Origin: Symsagittifera roscoffensis
Taxonomy: Eukaryota; Xenacoelomorpha; Acoela; Convolutidae
Assembly: GCF_963678635.1 (NCBI RefSeq)
Contig: NC_087071.1
Span: 4,417,624 to 4,481,623 of the forward strand
DNA: 64,000 nucleotides
Direction of reading: 5' to 3'
The notes under the pieces were generated by a model. It worked only from the letters and a program-made list of their open reading frames with translations, was not told the origin of the DNA and ran no database searches. Of the stretch, positions 19,291-29,938 are shown in pieces (the stretch's first letter is position 1; each line of letters begins with the position of its first letter). A program made the position numbers and the translations under genes.

Positions 19291-20739
19291 ATGGCAGACA
19301 GATTCTGGAAGTCCATGCCCGCGGCCCTAAAGAAGCCTACTCTTGATGAGCTGTACAGACGCCTGAGGGACCTGGATTATACCCGAATAGACGAGAGAAT
19401 GGCGGTAATGCTGAATGCCATCCTCCAGTTGGAAGACCAGGGTGAATGCAGGGAGTCTGCGACGGAGGCTGTCTTGATGATCGGCTACACAACCGAGGGA
19501 ATATCGAACCAAGAACAGACCAGATGGTTGTCTTGGAATGTGGATGGAGGAGTAAGGGGTTTTGACTGGGCAAGAAATCCTGGCCTGAGTAACAATACCG
19601 AATATGGCGCAGGGGAATTCCCACTACCGACTAGGCCAACAGCAAGATCTACAGGCCAGAGCTCGAGCAAGGTGCTATCGATGTCGCGAGCACAACAGAC
19701 GACCGAGGCATATCCGGATCTTTGTGTTCTAAGGAAAGAGCTCGAGAAGACGCAGAAGGAAAGGAATGAGGCGAACCTCGATCGGGATCAGGCAAAGCTG
19801 GATCGGGAGAAGGTTCAGCTGGAAAGGGACCAGGCGGTCAACGAGCGAGATCAGACTCTGAGGTTGCTTGAGATGCTGAAAGCTGAACATCAGCAGGAAC
19901 TAAGGGTGCGGGAGAACGCCGCGAATCGTGATCAACTGAAGTCGGAGTTGGACAGAATAGAACAACGACAACGCGAGCTTGATGCACAGAAGGGAGCCAG
20001 GCCACAGGAGCGAGTGGTTACCAGCTCGAGGCCAGAGTCACGCATGGAGGTGGATGAAGCCCCCAGGGCAAGAGCACGGTTTAACCTTGACCGCGAGGCC
20101 CGAGAACACATGAGTGAGGGGTTGGAAGTCTGGATACCGAATGACGCAACGTCTTCCTTGCGTAGCCTAGAGACGCAACCTGTACGCCCACTGATGGATG
20201 TGGTGCTGCCGGGATATACCCCAACCTCGACCTCGAGTGACAGTCAGGTGAGCGGCGGCTCATCGCGTCTGAAAGAACTGGGCGAGAGATTGCGACAAAA
20301 GAGTCGTGAGAGTTCGGCAAGACCGGGGCTTCCACCGACGTGGAGGGAACAGCCGGTCAGGAGCGTCGTGATCTCGAGTTATAAGAAGAATACAGAGGGG
20401 AGGTACCACAGGCACAATCGGCTGGACTGGAGTGCGGAGCAGAAAACTAGGAGAGACTGCTTTCATGATGCGGCCTGGGTGCAGTATTTGGCGCCACCCC
20501 GGGTGCCAGAAGGTGCGGTTCACCTAATCGTAGGGGACAGCCTGGTGCGGGTGTTGACCCGGATCCAATCGCACTGGCAGACAGGAATCTTGAGTTTCGC
20601 TGGAGCTGCCACGCCACAGATGTTGGCAACGCTTGACATGCTAGGGATGACTAAAGTATACACGGTGACTCTGATGATCGGGACTAACGATGTATCAAGG
20701 GGAGAAGCAAGGAAAATACGAGGCTACACGACAAGATGA
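19291..20739 (+). CDS. ORF3 N-terminal part: coiled coil and SGNH esterase blocks I-III
   Basis: This is the first gene segment after pol, in the env position but without env features. Residues 1-130 are of unknown type. Residues about 145-235 form a strong coiled coil with repeated DRDQAKLDREKVQLERDQ heptads. Residues about 255-370 are low in complexity. From residue 410 it enters an SGNH/GDSL hydrolase: LIVGDSLVR with the nucleophile Ser at 417, then GAATP, and MIGTNDVSRG starting near 462. The frame then runs into a premature TGA at 20737-20739, while the rest of the fold continues in another frame. SGNH esterases hydrolyse acyl esters, and CR1-like non-LTR elements are known to carry one; here it sits in an LTR element. 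The ATG at 19291 is the first in frame after the splice acceptor. Confidence 0.8.
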   Translation: MADRFWKSMPAALKKPTLDELYRRLRDLDYTRIDERMAVMLNAILQLEDQGECRESATEAVLMIGYTTEGISNQEQTRWLSWNVDGGVRGFDWARNPGLSNNTEYGAGEFPLPTRPTARSTGQSSSKVLSMSRAQQTTEAYPDLCVLRKELEKTQKERNEANLDRDQAKLDREKVQLERDQAVNERDQTLRLLEMLKAEHQQELRVRENAANRDQLKSELDRIEQRQRELDAQKGARPQERVVTSSRPESRMEVDEAPRARARFNLDREAREHMSEGLEVWIPNDATSSLRSLETQPVRPLMDVVLPGYTPTSTSSDSQVSGGSSRLKELGERLRQKSRESSARPGLPPTWREQPVRSVVISSYKKNTEGRYHRHNRLDWSAEQKTRRDCFHDAAWVQYLAPPRVPEGAVHLIVGDSLVRVLTRIQSHWQTGILSFAGAATPQMLATLDMLGMTKVYTVTLMIGTNDVSRGEARKIRGYTTR

Positions 20740-20960
20740 GCTGCCTTCTTGAGGAGCTGAGGATCCAGGTGGACCCCATCCTGTTGACGGTATGTACCGT
20801 CCCCTACAACATGATGTTTGATCAGCACGCCTTGGAGATGAACGAGAAGATGCGGAACCTAAACAAGGTGATCCGAGATATCCACCGCAAGAGTGTCCCC
20901 TGTGCTCCCTGTCAGACTGTTGGACGTGGCAGAGCGCATGGAGAAAGAGGGATTCCCTGA
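20736..20960 (+). CDS. SGNH esterase middle segment (shifted frame)
   Basis: This frame supplies the central strand of the SGNH fold: VDPILLTVCTVPYN matches the usual hydrophobic strand and Pro after block III, followed by the helix MNEKMRNLNKVIRDIHRKS. It overlaps the preceding frame as ATGA (ATG at 20736, stop TGA at 20737-20739). The frame is also open upstream of the ATG (LHDK precedes it), suggesting an indel near 20712-20730 rather than true reinitiation. Coding sense is lost after about 20890, where the next frame takes over. Confidence 0.7.
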   Translation: MSCLLEELRIQVDPILLTVCTVPYNMMFDQHALEMNEKMRNLNKVIRDIHRKSVPCAPCQTVGRGRAHGERGIP

Positions 20961-23900
20961 AGACACCTCCAATGATGGAATCCATTTCGATAGACCACGT
21001 GGAGCAGAGTGGCTAAACGACGTCTTCCAAGAACACATAAATACGCTAGAGGCGGATCTGCTAGAGACAGCCCAATTCACATTAGGACCACCTCCGAACC
21101 CACCATTCCTTGCCTCAAGGGCCTTGTCTGGTCGCTTGGGACCAAGAGTTGACACTAGAGAAAGTTCGAGGAGCAACCAGACCAGATTGCAGAGTGTCAC
21201 GCCAATGGAGACTGAGGAGGTGACGTCATCAACACCTCCAGGCTCGGCGATATCCTCTGTGGTAGTGGCAGAGAACAAGCGGGAAAAGAGATCTATGGAG
21301 ACCGCTCGCTTGAGATATCCTGAGAAAATGAAAGAACAGGACCTAGAGGGTTTGGAATGCAGGCGAGAATTGGCGGAGACCCTGGGGATTGAACGAGTGT
21401 CGCACGAGGATTTAAACAGACATCATTGCGTGGACTGGTTGAAAGCTCATGAGGCACACTTCTCGAGAACGAAATTGATGGAGACCGCAGATCTGACCGG
21501 AATTCCCACAAAAGCGATCATGGGACCCATTAACTACAGACCTCTCAAGCTGTTGGGGAGTCCTGGACTCATAGTAGAACCCCCCAAACACCGAACGAGC
21601 ATCGCCAGAATCAGGTTGGCGACCCCGGCACAGTTGAAAGTGGTGGACAAGCTACTCAATCCGGGGGGAATGGAATTGCCAGATGCCGCCTACGAAGGCT
21701 CGAAGTTGGCGGAAGATCCCAGGTACGGGAAGCCCTGTGGCAGCACCCAGCTGGCCAAAACCTTGGCCGTTTATGATAGAGCAGATCCAGCTGCTGCGAG
21801 AGTAGTCATTGTGGCGGGATCGGACTTCGAAGGAACGTCTCCCAAGTTGTTCTGTCCGGAGACTCTGATATACTCTTTGCCAGGAGCTGAATTAAACCAG
21901 ATGTTAACTCTGGTGGTGGCAATAAAGTCAGAGATGCCCTGTGAGCCTGAGTTGCTATTGTTTGCAGGAATGAATGATCACCTGCACGCGATGGGACTTC
22001 TTGAGCAGCTAAAGGGCAATGAAATTCCGACATCGAGGAAGATATGGGAAGCCATTCAGGCGTTGTTTGCAGCGATGAATGAAGTGCAGGAGAATGTTGT
22101 CTCGAGATTTGGATCCAAGACGAAGGTGGTGTTCACCACATCCCCTGGATACGCGAATATGCCACCTGCCCTACAATTCGTGTACGCGGTCTTGATCCTA
22201 ATAGCAGAGGGGAACGAATGGCGGATTCTAATGGCAGCCCCCAATCGGGAGTTGGAGCCATCGAACCTGAGGCTTCGCAAGTCAGAATTGGCGGCGGCAT
22301 GGGCGGACATATCTCATGCACTGAGGGGCTTTTATGGATTAGCCGACATCCTGATCGTATTAGACGAGGTGCTTTTGCTAGAGATATCGAACTTTGCCAG
22401 GCAACTTAAGTTCAGCCCAGTCATTGGGGACGATCACCCGGCGATAAGCCAATTGACGGCCAGCTTGTGGTTTCGGAGCATGGATGTGATGATCACAAAT
22501 TCCATCAGCAAGTCTAGAGGTCCTAGTAACGAGAGAAGAAATGTGGCTGAGACGGAAAAGCAATTAGAATCGATGAAGTATCGCTTGACGCAAGAGAATG
22601 GCTGGTGGCCATTTTTGACACCAAGGCTGGAGAACGCCACGAATAAGACGAGGGAGGAGGCACCACCCCTCGTGAGACAAGTCTGGAGTTTTCTGGAAAA
22701 ACAATTGGAGCTGGCCGAAGTAGGAGACATGAAGGTGGCTAGATTCGTCTCGGCCACCAATGAAGTGACGATTGCAGGGTTCTGGAGAGAACACGCCAAG
22801 GGTGAGCTGAGGACTAGGAGGGATCATGAGATTCTCAAGTTCTTGAGTCCTTGCTGGGAAAAGGAATTCATGGCAGGAATGTTCGGCACCACGGCGACTA
22901 TCTTTGGAGCCTTCGTGCAGGAGATACTGGGCATGCCCATCAGCCTGCTCTTGGCTTTGTATTTGGTTTACCCCAGATACTTGTTCAACATGGGCCCAGC
23001 ATACATGTTTAGTCAAGGAGTGGAGACACTTCGAGTTGATGGGTACCTGGCACTATTACTCTTAACCCATGGGGAATTGGTGTCGTTTCATCGATTAATG
23101 GAATATGGAGAGCCTCTGTCTATGAGGAGAGTCCACTCGAGCATTGAAACCAGCTCCTACAGGTGTGCCGCAGGGTTGAAGACGTTGTTAGTGCAATACC
23201 TCATGATGCAGAATCGGCACATGACGGGTGAAGATGAGAATCCAACCTCGAGAGAAGAATGGAAGAAGACGAATAGGGGGATGCCTCTGTTGACGGACCT
23301 ATGCCTGGCAATGAGGTCGGACCATATGGGGATAATCCGGGGTCTAGAGGAGGTGGTGACCTGCATTTATCGTCCAGCAGTGACGTACGCATTCCCAGAT
23401 CCCCTGGTGACAACGTATCGTCACTCTGTGACGCACTTGAGTCTTATCAGCATACTGGATCGTACAGCGCTGAATTGGTGTCAGCAGGAGGTGCTCAGGG
23501 CGCGTATGAGCAACACGGTACTCTTCGGAAAAGTGAAAGATGCCGAGATGATGGTGTGCAACTTCAGGGGACAAATGCAATGTAGAATGGGAGGCAAGCG
23601 AGAGGGCCCCATTGAAATGTATCCAAAGTTTTGGAACCTAAACCCATTGACGCACGACGGACGAGAGATCTTGAGGATTCCTGCTTGGAAGGAATGTTTT
23701 GCACTGGTCAAGAGGGAGCTGGAGGCCATAATGGAGAAGGAAATCCTTCCAGCCGCCATGCCTGAGTTCCCGATAGTCAGGAGGATGACATTGGGAATGA
23801 ACAGTCCCTTGGTAGTTCCCTCCATAATGGCGAGGATAACGACGGAGGAAATGCAGAAGTATTTCACTGATGGCTGGGACCCCCTGTTCATCGGATACAC

Positions 23901-26126
23901 AGCGGCGGTCTACTTCCACACTAGCGAGGCGAAGATAAATTCGTGGACGACGAAAGCAAAAAAGCAGAGAGGTTCGCAGCCCCCCGGGTATGAGGTGCGG
24001 AAGGTCTTGAGAGCTCTTGAGCGGGAAGGACAAGAGAACATGCTGCCAATATGGGATGATGGCAGGATGATCGTGATGGAAGGGCACGTCGCATTGGTGG
24101 ATGATATGAAATTTGCAACAAGAAAGTACAGGGCACCCTATGGCTTAGAACAGGTGGAAGTGAGACAGGAGGGAAAAGAACTAGATGCAGCAGGCCAGCT
24201 GCTCGTAGCCCTGACGGAATACAAGAAATTGGACCCGGCGACACCATCACCTCTGTCAGTGGACACGCCTGGAGACAAGAGGAGTGGACCCGTGGAGGAC
24301 CGATTCAAGAGAATTCTCGAGAGAAGGAGAAAGGAGTCAGAAGAAGAGAGTATGGATGAAACTCTCAGTGAAGCCGGTGAGGACATGGAGGTGGGGAATA
24401 CGCCTGAACCAGGACCATCAGGGGAGGAGCTCACCACTCAAGAGCTGTTGAAAGACTTGAGCGAGGAGAATTGGGCGGATACTGCCACTCCACCTCTGAC
24501 TCCGTCCCCCAGGAAGAATCTGGAATTGCCATTGGCAGGTGAGACCTCCAATATGGGAATGATACTCTTGAGCTCGGAGGAAAGGGAAAAGAACACTTTC
24601 GAGGGAAACAGGGACATGTTCCTGGGGTCACTGAAGGATGATGCTTGGCAAGAGTTCTTAAAAGAATTCAATCAAGAAGTGGGCAGCGAGATGACGCTGG
24701 ACAAATTCAAGGAAGAACTGTGGGACACAGTCGTAAGATTTGGAGAACCGCTTCTGATAGGAACGGGCCTGGATGAGAAGGCGAGAAAAGAGCTGCTGAG
24801 CAAGCTAGTAGAGCTGAGGAATGCACGATCGAAGACTAGAGAAGAAAAATGTGAGGACAGCTCTACTCTGAAACAAAAAACTGTAGATAAAATAGTTGAT
24901 GATATAAAAAGGGATAAGGTTGGGACTAGTAATATGATTAAAAGTACTAATATCCTTAAGGCTCGAGCAGGGGGGAGGCAAGAGTTGGAAGGACTGGAGG
25001 TAGACGGAGAGGTCGAATCAGTGATGATAGCCACGACACCCTCAAGCAAAGATGTGAAGACTCGCAAGAGGAAGAGAGAAGTGGAGGGATTGGGTAGTCC
25101 TTCAGTGGATGCTGTTTCGGAAGGAAATTTGAGAGAGACGGCGCCCATGGTTTTGGCTCGATGCAAGACGGCGGCATACAAGAGCAGCTCGGAGCTCAGA
25201 AGACCACTCGAAGTAGAGAGGGAAATAGAGGCTTCCACCAGTTTGACATCGGAGGAAGACTTCAAGCCTCAGAAGATAAACCTGAAGAGAGGTTCAACGA
25301 ATGGACAGACATGGGAAGTGGATGTCGGCAAAGAATGGATCTCGAAGGCACACCGGGCCACGGGCAAGCGGGTGACGAGCGATCCATTGGAGAGGAACAA
25401 GACGAGGAATACCTCCCGGACGTGGTGGGTGGCCCTCGAGACATTGAAGGAAATGGAGGACTGCTTGAAGAAGTTGGACAGTGGAGTAGCTCGCAAGCGA
25501 CGCAATTGGGCCACCCAGCAGAAGGCCGAGGTTAACAAAATAGAAACAGCGAATCAGCTGAAGAGGTCCTGGCAGAACTTGTTGAAGGATGATTTTGAAG
25601 AGGCAATGAGGACACCCTCATCAGCACCTCCATTGATGGCGAATCCCTTCGTCAGAACTGCAGGACAATTGATGTTCACCTGGAGTCTGGTGGGAATAGA
25701 GTTGGAGACATTGACCTCGTATGATAGGCTGAAGTTGGGAAGCAAGAAGCTAGATGTGTATCAAGCACTGATGCAACACGTGGCCAGGGACAATTCGGGC
25801 TTGAGCTTGGCTAGGAGGAAGGATGCCACATGTTTCTTGAGATGGATAATGTCAATGATGTCTGATAGTACCATCTTGGTATGCCACCAGAGAGCAAGCG
25901 GAAGTAGAACCATGGAAAAAAGAGTCTCAACGATCATCTTGAACGTGTATCAGAGTACAGGAATAGAAAAGGAAGATGGTTCCAGACTATCCCTAGAGAA
26001 CCACAGAAAGCTAGACGAGGTACGGAGGTTCTTGAACAAGAAGTTCGAAGAAGAACATGATGTTCACCGTAACTTGGCCTCATCAGAGCAGTACTCGAGA
26101 CCCAGCGAGAAAGGGGAATACCAATA
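20893..26126 (+). CDS. ORF3 main part: SGNH block V and large unknown region (cut by gap)
   Basis: It opens with the end of the SGNH hydrolase: IRLLDVAE-like text and the Asp/His block NDGIHFDRPRG (Asp 20974, His 20983), completing the Ser-Asp-His set. The nominal GTG at 20893 is not a credible start; the frame matches that of 19291-20739, so this is one gene with two compensating shifts. A second SGNH-like region follows, with VAGSDFE near residue 308 and AGMNDHLH near 358. Residues about 300-1180 align with the element 1 ORF at 3-3272. Residues about 1150-1400 are acidic and low in complexity. The last 180 residues align with 3229-6252. In this copy both parts are fused in frame. The sequence ends at the N gap, and about 680 codons are predicted to be missing. 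Confidence 0.8.
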
Positions 26127-26326
26127 NNNNNNNNNNNNNNNNNNNNNNNNNNNNNNNNNNNNNNNNNNNNNNNNNNNNNNNNNNNNNNNNNNNNNNNNNN
26201 NNNNNNNNNNNNNNNNNNNNNNNNNNNNNNNNNNNNNNNNNNNNNNNNNNNNNNNNNNNNNNNNNNNNNNNNNNNNNNNNNNNNNNNNNNNNNNNNNNNN
26301 NNNNNNNNNNNNNNNNNNNNNNNNNN
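26127..26326. other. Assembly gap of 200 N
   Basis: This is a run of exactly 200 N, a typical placeholder length. It interrupts ORF3, and the DNA on the right shares no composition or homology with the left, so the true gap must be larger or the join wrong. Confidence 0.98.
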
Positions 26327-28036
26327 AAGATTTTTAAGAGTCAGAACCTGCCAACTTTAGTTCAGAGCACAATTAATAGTATATATTTTGGTTATCTGCT
26401 TTTTTGCTGTAAGTAATCAAAAATGGTGGTTTCCTCTTGACACTGGTTTTCATCGGTATAATGGTGGTTGTAGTAAGCCAACAGATACGGTTTTGCTTTT
26501 TCAATTTAAACCAGTTCATCAAAACTGTCAAAAAACTGCAGAAAACTATCAGCAAAACATCGATCTATTTTTTTATCACATTGAGTATCGTTTTTTTTTC
26601 CAATTTGAGGGCAAGTAGTTAAGTAGGTGGTGATTTAAGTAAACACGATAATTAATTTTAGGTATTTAGTTATGTTCCTTCCGAAATGTCTTCGGATTGT
26701 TTTGCCTTAAATTCAGCGTCCTAGAGCAGACTTCAAGTTCATTGTCTAGAGCAGCAGACAAGTCTCACATTCATTCAATAAAGGAAACTTCACTAAAACT
26801 GTGAAATATTTTTACAATAAGCACAGTGTTCTATAATAGAAATATCAGATCTTAAATTTTTTTTAAAATGACCGATTTTTTGAGCTTTTAAATAATACCA
26901 TCAGAATAATTCTAGTACAAAAAAAACTAGTTTATGTGCTGAAAAATCCCTCATATCTACCAATAGGTTTTTAATTTATTCTCCATAGTATAAGCGATAT
27001 ATTCAAAAACAATCCAAAAATCGTATACAATAATTATAGAGTCGATATTAGTCATTTGGCTCAACCGTTTTTTATTTGATCAGTGTTTTCAATTTTGCAA
27101 ACTTGCAAGGATTTTATCCTCATAATTTGCAAAGGTTTCAAAGTTGAGTGAAAAAACCTAATTAAAAACATGTTTTCTCAATAAACGATAAAACAGGCTC
27201 ATTCATTGTTTGTTGTAAAGACACGACTTTTTTCATCGTATCAAAGAAGTTTTGTTGAAACTCAAATCATTATACCGCTAATTTGATAAATTTTCGTTTC
27301 CATGCAATTGGCTGTGCTTTGAATTCAAAAGAAAAAAATTTTATTAAAAATTATATTACCTTAAACATTGTGGCTCAGCGGTAAGCAGAAGAGCTGGTGC
27401 TTTAGTTTTCACATCCCAAAAAAATTTTCTATTCATTTGATGATAAAGTAGCTAAAAGTTTTTAATTTTTTTTTCTCGAAAAGTTAGCTTAATTTAGCCA
27501 GAAAACTGAATTGAAAAAAAAAAAACGTTTCTGTCAAAAAGTTCTGGTTATGCGTGATCATCTTAATTAGTCAATATACGTTTAAACAGTCTGCCCAGCT
27601 CACTCATCGAAGCAATCTTCGCAACTATCGCCCTGAAAAAAAACAAGCAATTGTCAAAATTTTTCGGGAAGCGAATTACTTTTTACTGCTTAAGATTGAT
27701 TGGCTGCAGCTAACTTCCCAAAACTTGGTACCTCTGTCATGAAAAACCTCACCGCGACGATAAAACTAAAAAGCATATAAACTCTGTGTAAAACTCTATT
27801 TTTGGGTTTTTTATGAAGGTTTGTCATTTTTACTTCAAGCATCTATTTATCTTTTTTTTTCGTCGGTCAGGAAACATTATAAAACGAATTCTTTTACTTA
27901 TATTTATATGAATAGCCAAAAATTTTTCATACTTGGAGTAAAAAAAATGTGATAGACGATTTGATGCATCAAATTGGAAGTAAAAATGAGTTGAACTGTG
28001 GCACATAAAAAGTCACTTTGTTCCTTTTCAAAACCA
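26327..28036. other. AT-rich non-coding DNA
   Basis: No supportable gene is present. The stretch is rich in poly-A and poly-T runs. It contains a small direct repeat (TCTAGAGCAGA-like, near 26720 and 26745) and a weak tRNA A-box-like segment near 27370. Reading frames here are short and have no recognisable motif. Confidence 0.6.
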
Positions 28037-28038
28037 AA

Positions 28039-28533
28039 CAAGACTGCTCGTATCAGGGCGAAACCCTGAATGTTCCGACTGCCTTTAAAGCTTTATGGAG
28101 CAGTATTGGCATTAAAAAATCAAATGAAATCAAACAAAATGAAAATTTTTTTCATGAAAATCATCCCCACACACGCCATATAAAGTACAAAAGGATAGGT
28201 TTTGCTCAATGTTACAAATCAATTATGGCAAATAAGCATTACTCAACCAACTTGGAACGATTTCTAAGACGGACTAACTCTCCGCTTACACGTTAATAGC
28301 GCGCAATTATTGTCCCAAATTGATCAAAATGGCCATCTTTAAGCCCCCTTAACTCTACGAAAAATAATCACAGGTAAAAATCTTTTCAAATTTGAGCTCC
28401 AGACAACAATATTTTTCGAATGATTTAAAAAATTTCAGTCAAAAACGGTTAGTTAAAAAGTCGAAGTTTGTATGAAGAAAAAACCTACCCCGAGCACAAA
28501 TATTCCGTTACTTTCCGATCGAAATTTGGAACA
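28039..28533 (+). mobile_element. Short non-autonomous element, family A, copy 1
   Basis: This is one of four copies of an element of about 500-540 bp. It begins CAAGACTGCTCGTATCAGGG and ends near GAACAA after CCCCGAGCACAAATATTCCG. Near its first end is a hairpin-forming stretch (CAGGGCGAAACCCTG here, perfect in copy 2). The middle has ACGGACTAACTCTCCGCTTACACG and the CGCGCAATTATTG region. It has no coding capacity and no clear terminal inverted repeats. Confidence 0.75.
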
Positions 28534-29349
28534 ATAAGCGCAATGTTTTGATATTTTGAACTGTTTTGCCTGCCGCTGTCTTGCCTCAATTAAATAAACG
28601 GAAATTCGAGTTACCATAACAATTTTCCAAGAGCCATGAGAGAAGATCAACACTTTGAAATTAAGTTCAGCTTTTTTACTGACAAGGCACGAAAAATTAA
28701 TAATTATTTACAATTGTGAAAAAAACTGCAATATCATTCAATTACAGAAAATTTTTTGAGAAATTGGGAACAAAACGATTTGCATCTTGACCATTAGCGA
28801 TGGTTTTTTGTTTTATTTTCAAAGAAACGGTAGCAGCTTAATCTACAATTGATGCTTTCAAAACTCAAATCACTTCAAAAAGGCAAGAGAGCCAAGCCAT
28901 GATATTGTATAAAGCAGTAATTGATTATTTTTCACTTTTACCCCTAAAAATAGATTTTAAAACGTTTTAAAAAGTCAGTGTTGAATAGCTTTTGCCTAGT
29001 CATATCTGCTAAATGACAACTAGATAGAGTTATGCATTGCTAGGCTATTTCTTCAATAAAGATTAATGGCTGGTACTTTTAATTTTTGCTTGATAAAGTA
29101 ACTTAAGCCTAAAAAAAATGCAACTATCCTCGAGTAAAATTATTTTAATGCAACTTGTCTAATGTTTTTATAATACAACATTGAAATTTAAATACCTAAC
29201 TGATGCAGGATCCATTATAAGCCTAGCGTTTGTTTCGATGTTTTCTTTTTGGTCTCCCATTGCTAGCCGTTCACAGATCAAACTTGAACCGTTTTGCAAG
29301 CCCAAAATCAATAACAGTTACAATGATAATTAGGCTTGAAATTGCAAAG

Positions 29350-29938
29350 AAAGTAGCTATGGTTGACCTCCGTACACCGAAATTGCTTATCATACAATTC
29401 CATACATCAAGTGTGTGGAAAAATGCTTGTCATACAATTTTCATGCAATTTCTGAAAATGGTTGAAAAAAGATACACACTTATTTCTGTAGCTGTTTGAT
29501 TCTAATAAAACAGTCTGGTGATAAAAAACTGAGGTTTTCAGTTTTTGAAAAAAAATGCTTATCATACAACTCCCATATATGGAAATTGTATGTCTGGCAT
29601 TTTTTTGATGGCGACACAAAAACTTTTCCAAGTAATTTGAAATTACCCCTATTTTTTTTTGTTTTTTGGCAACTGCAAATCGAATTTTGTACGCAAAAAA
29701 GCATTTTTCAAAAAAAAAATCTTTTTTGCATGCGAAATTTAATTTTTTATGGGCATAACCTAGTCCTGATTACAATAATGTTGGTTTTTTTTCCTTTTCG
29801 CGGTAGATTTTTTTTTCATTAATGTTGGAAATTCCCATTTTTTTGTATGTTCTGTTTATGTATGCCTTGATCAATGTCTGACTATTTAAAGGTTGAAGTT
29901 TTTAAAATTGTATGATAAGTTTTTGTCAACCCGGGTAG
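29350..29938 (+). mobile_element. MITE-like element, family B, copy 1
   Basis: The left part begins ATGGTTGACC...CTTATCATACAAT and the right end reads ATTGTATGATAAG...GTCAACCCGGG, followed by TA. These form imperfect terminal inverted repeats (CCCGGGTTGAC with CTTATCATACAAT), suggesting a Tc1/mariner-type non-autonomous element with TA targets. The internal segment from GCTTGTCATACAATTTTCATGCAATTT through the TGATGGCGACACA motif recurs inverted at 37500-37740. Confidence 0.55.

Larger units (their letters stand above)
9994..26126 (+). mobile_element. Giant Ty3-like LTR retroelement (element 2), 3' end lost in gap
   Basis: The order is gag, protease, RT, RNase H, integrase, then a giant ORF3, all on the + strand; RT before integrase marks the Ty3/gypsy order. 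The visible genes span 16.1 kb, and by comparison with element 1 about 2 kb of ORF3 plus the 3' LTR are missing beyond 26126. Its 5' LTR must lie in 6253-9993. Lesions are few for such length: a -1 frame change in the protease, one in-frame TAA before pol, and two compensating frame changes in ORF3. It is therefore either a recent, lightly damaged copy or an intact copy with sequencing errors. CTTGAG and CTCGAG are strikingly frequent throughout. Confidence 0.85.

Noticed and set aside
27365-27420. tRNA or SINE head (GTGGCTCAGCGGTAAG resembles a pol III A box)
   Set aside because: There is no B box, and no acceptor or T-arm pairing could be built.
28018-28296. 92-codon frame on the + strand
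   Set aside because: It lies inside a non-coding family A element, and the other copies do not keep it open.
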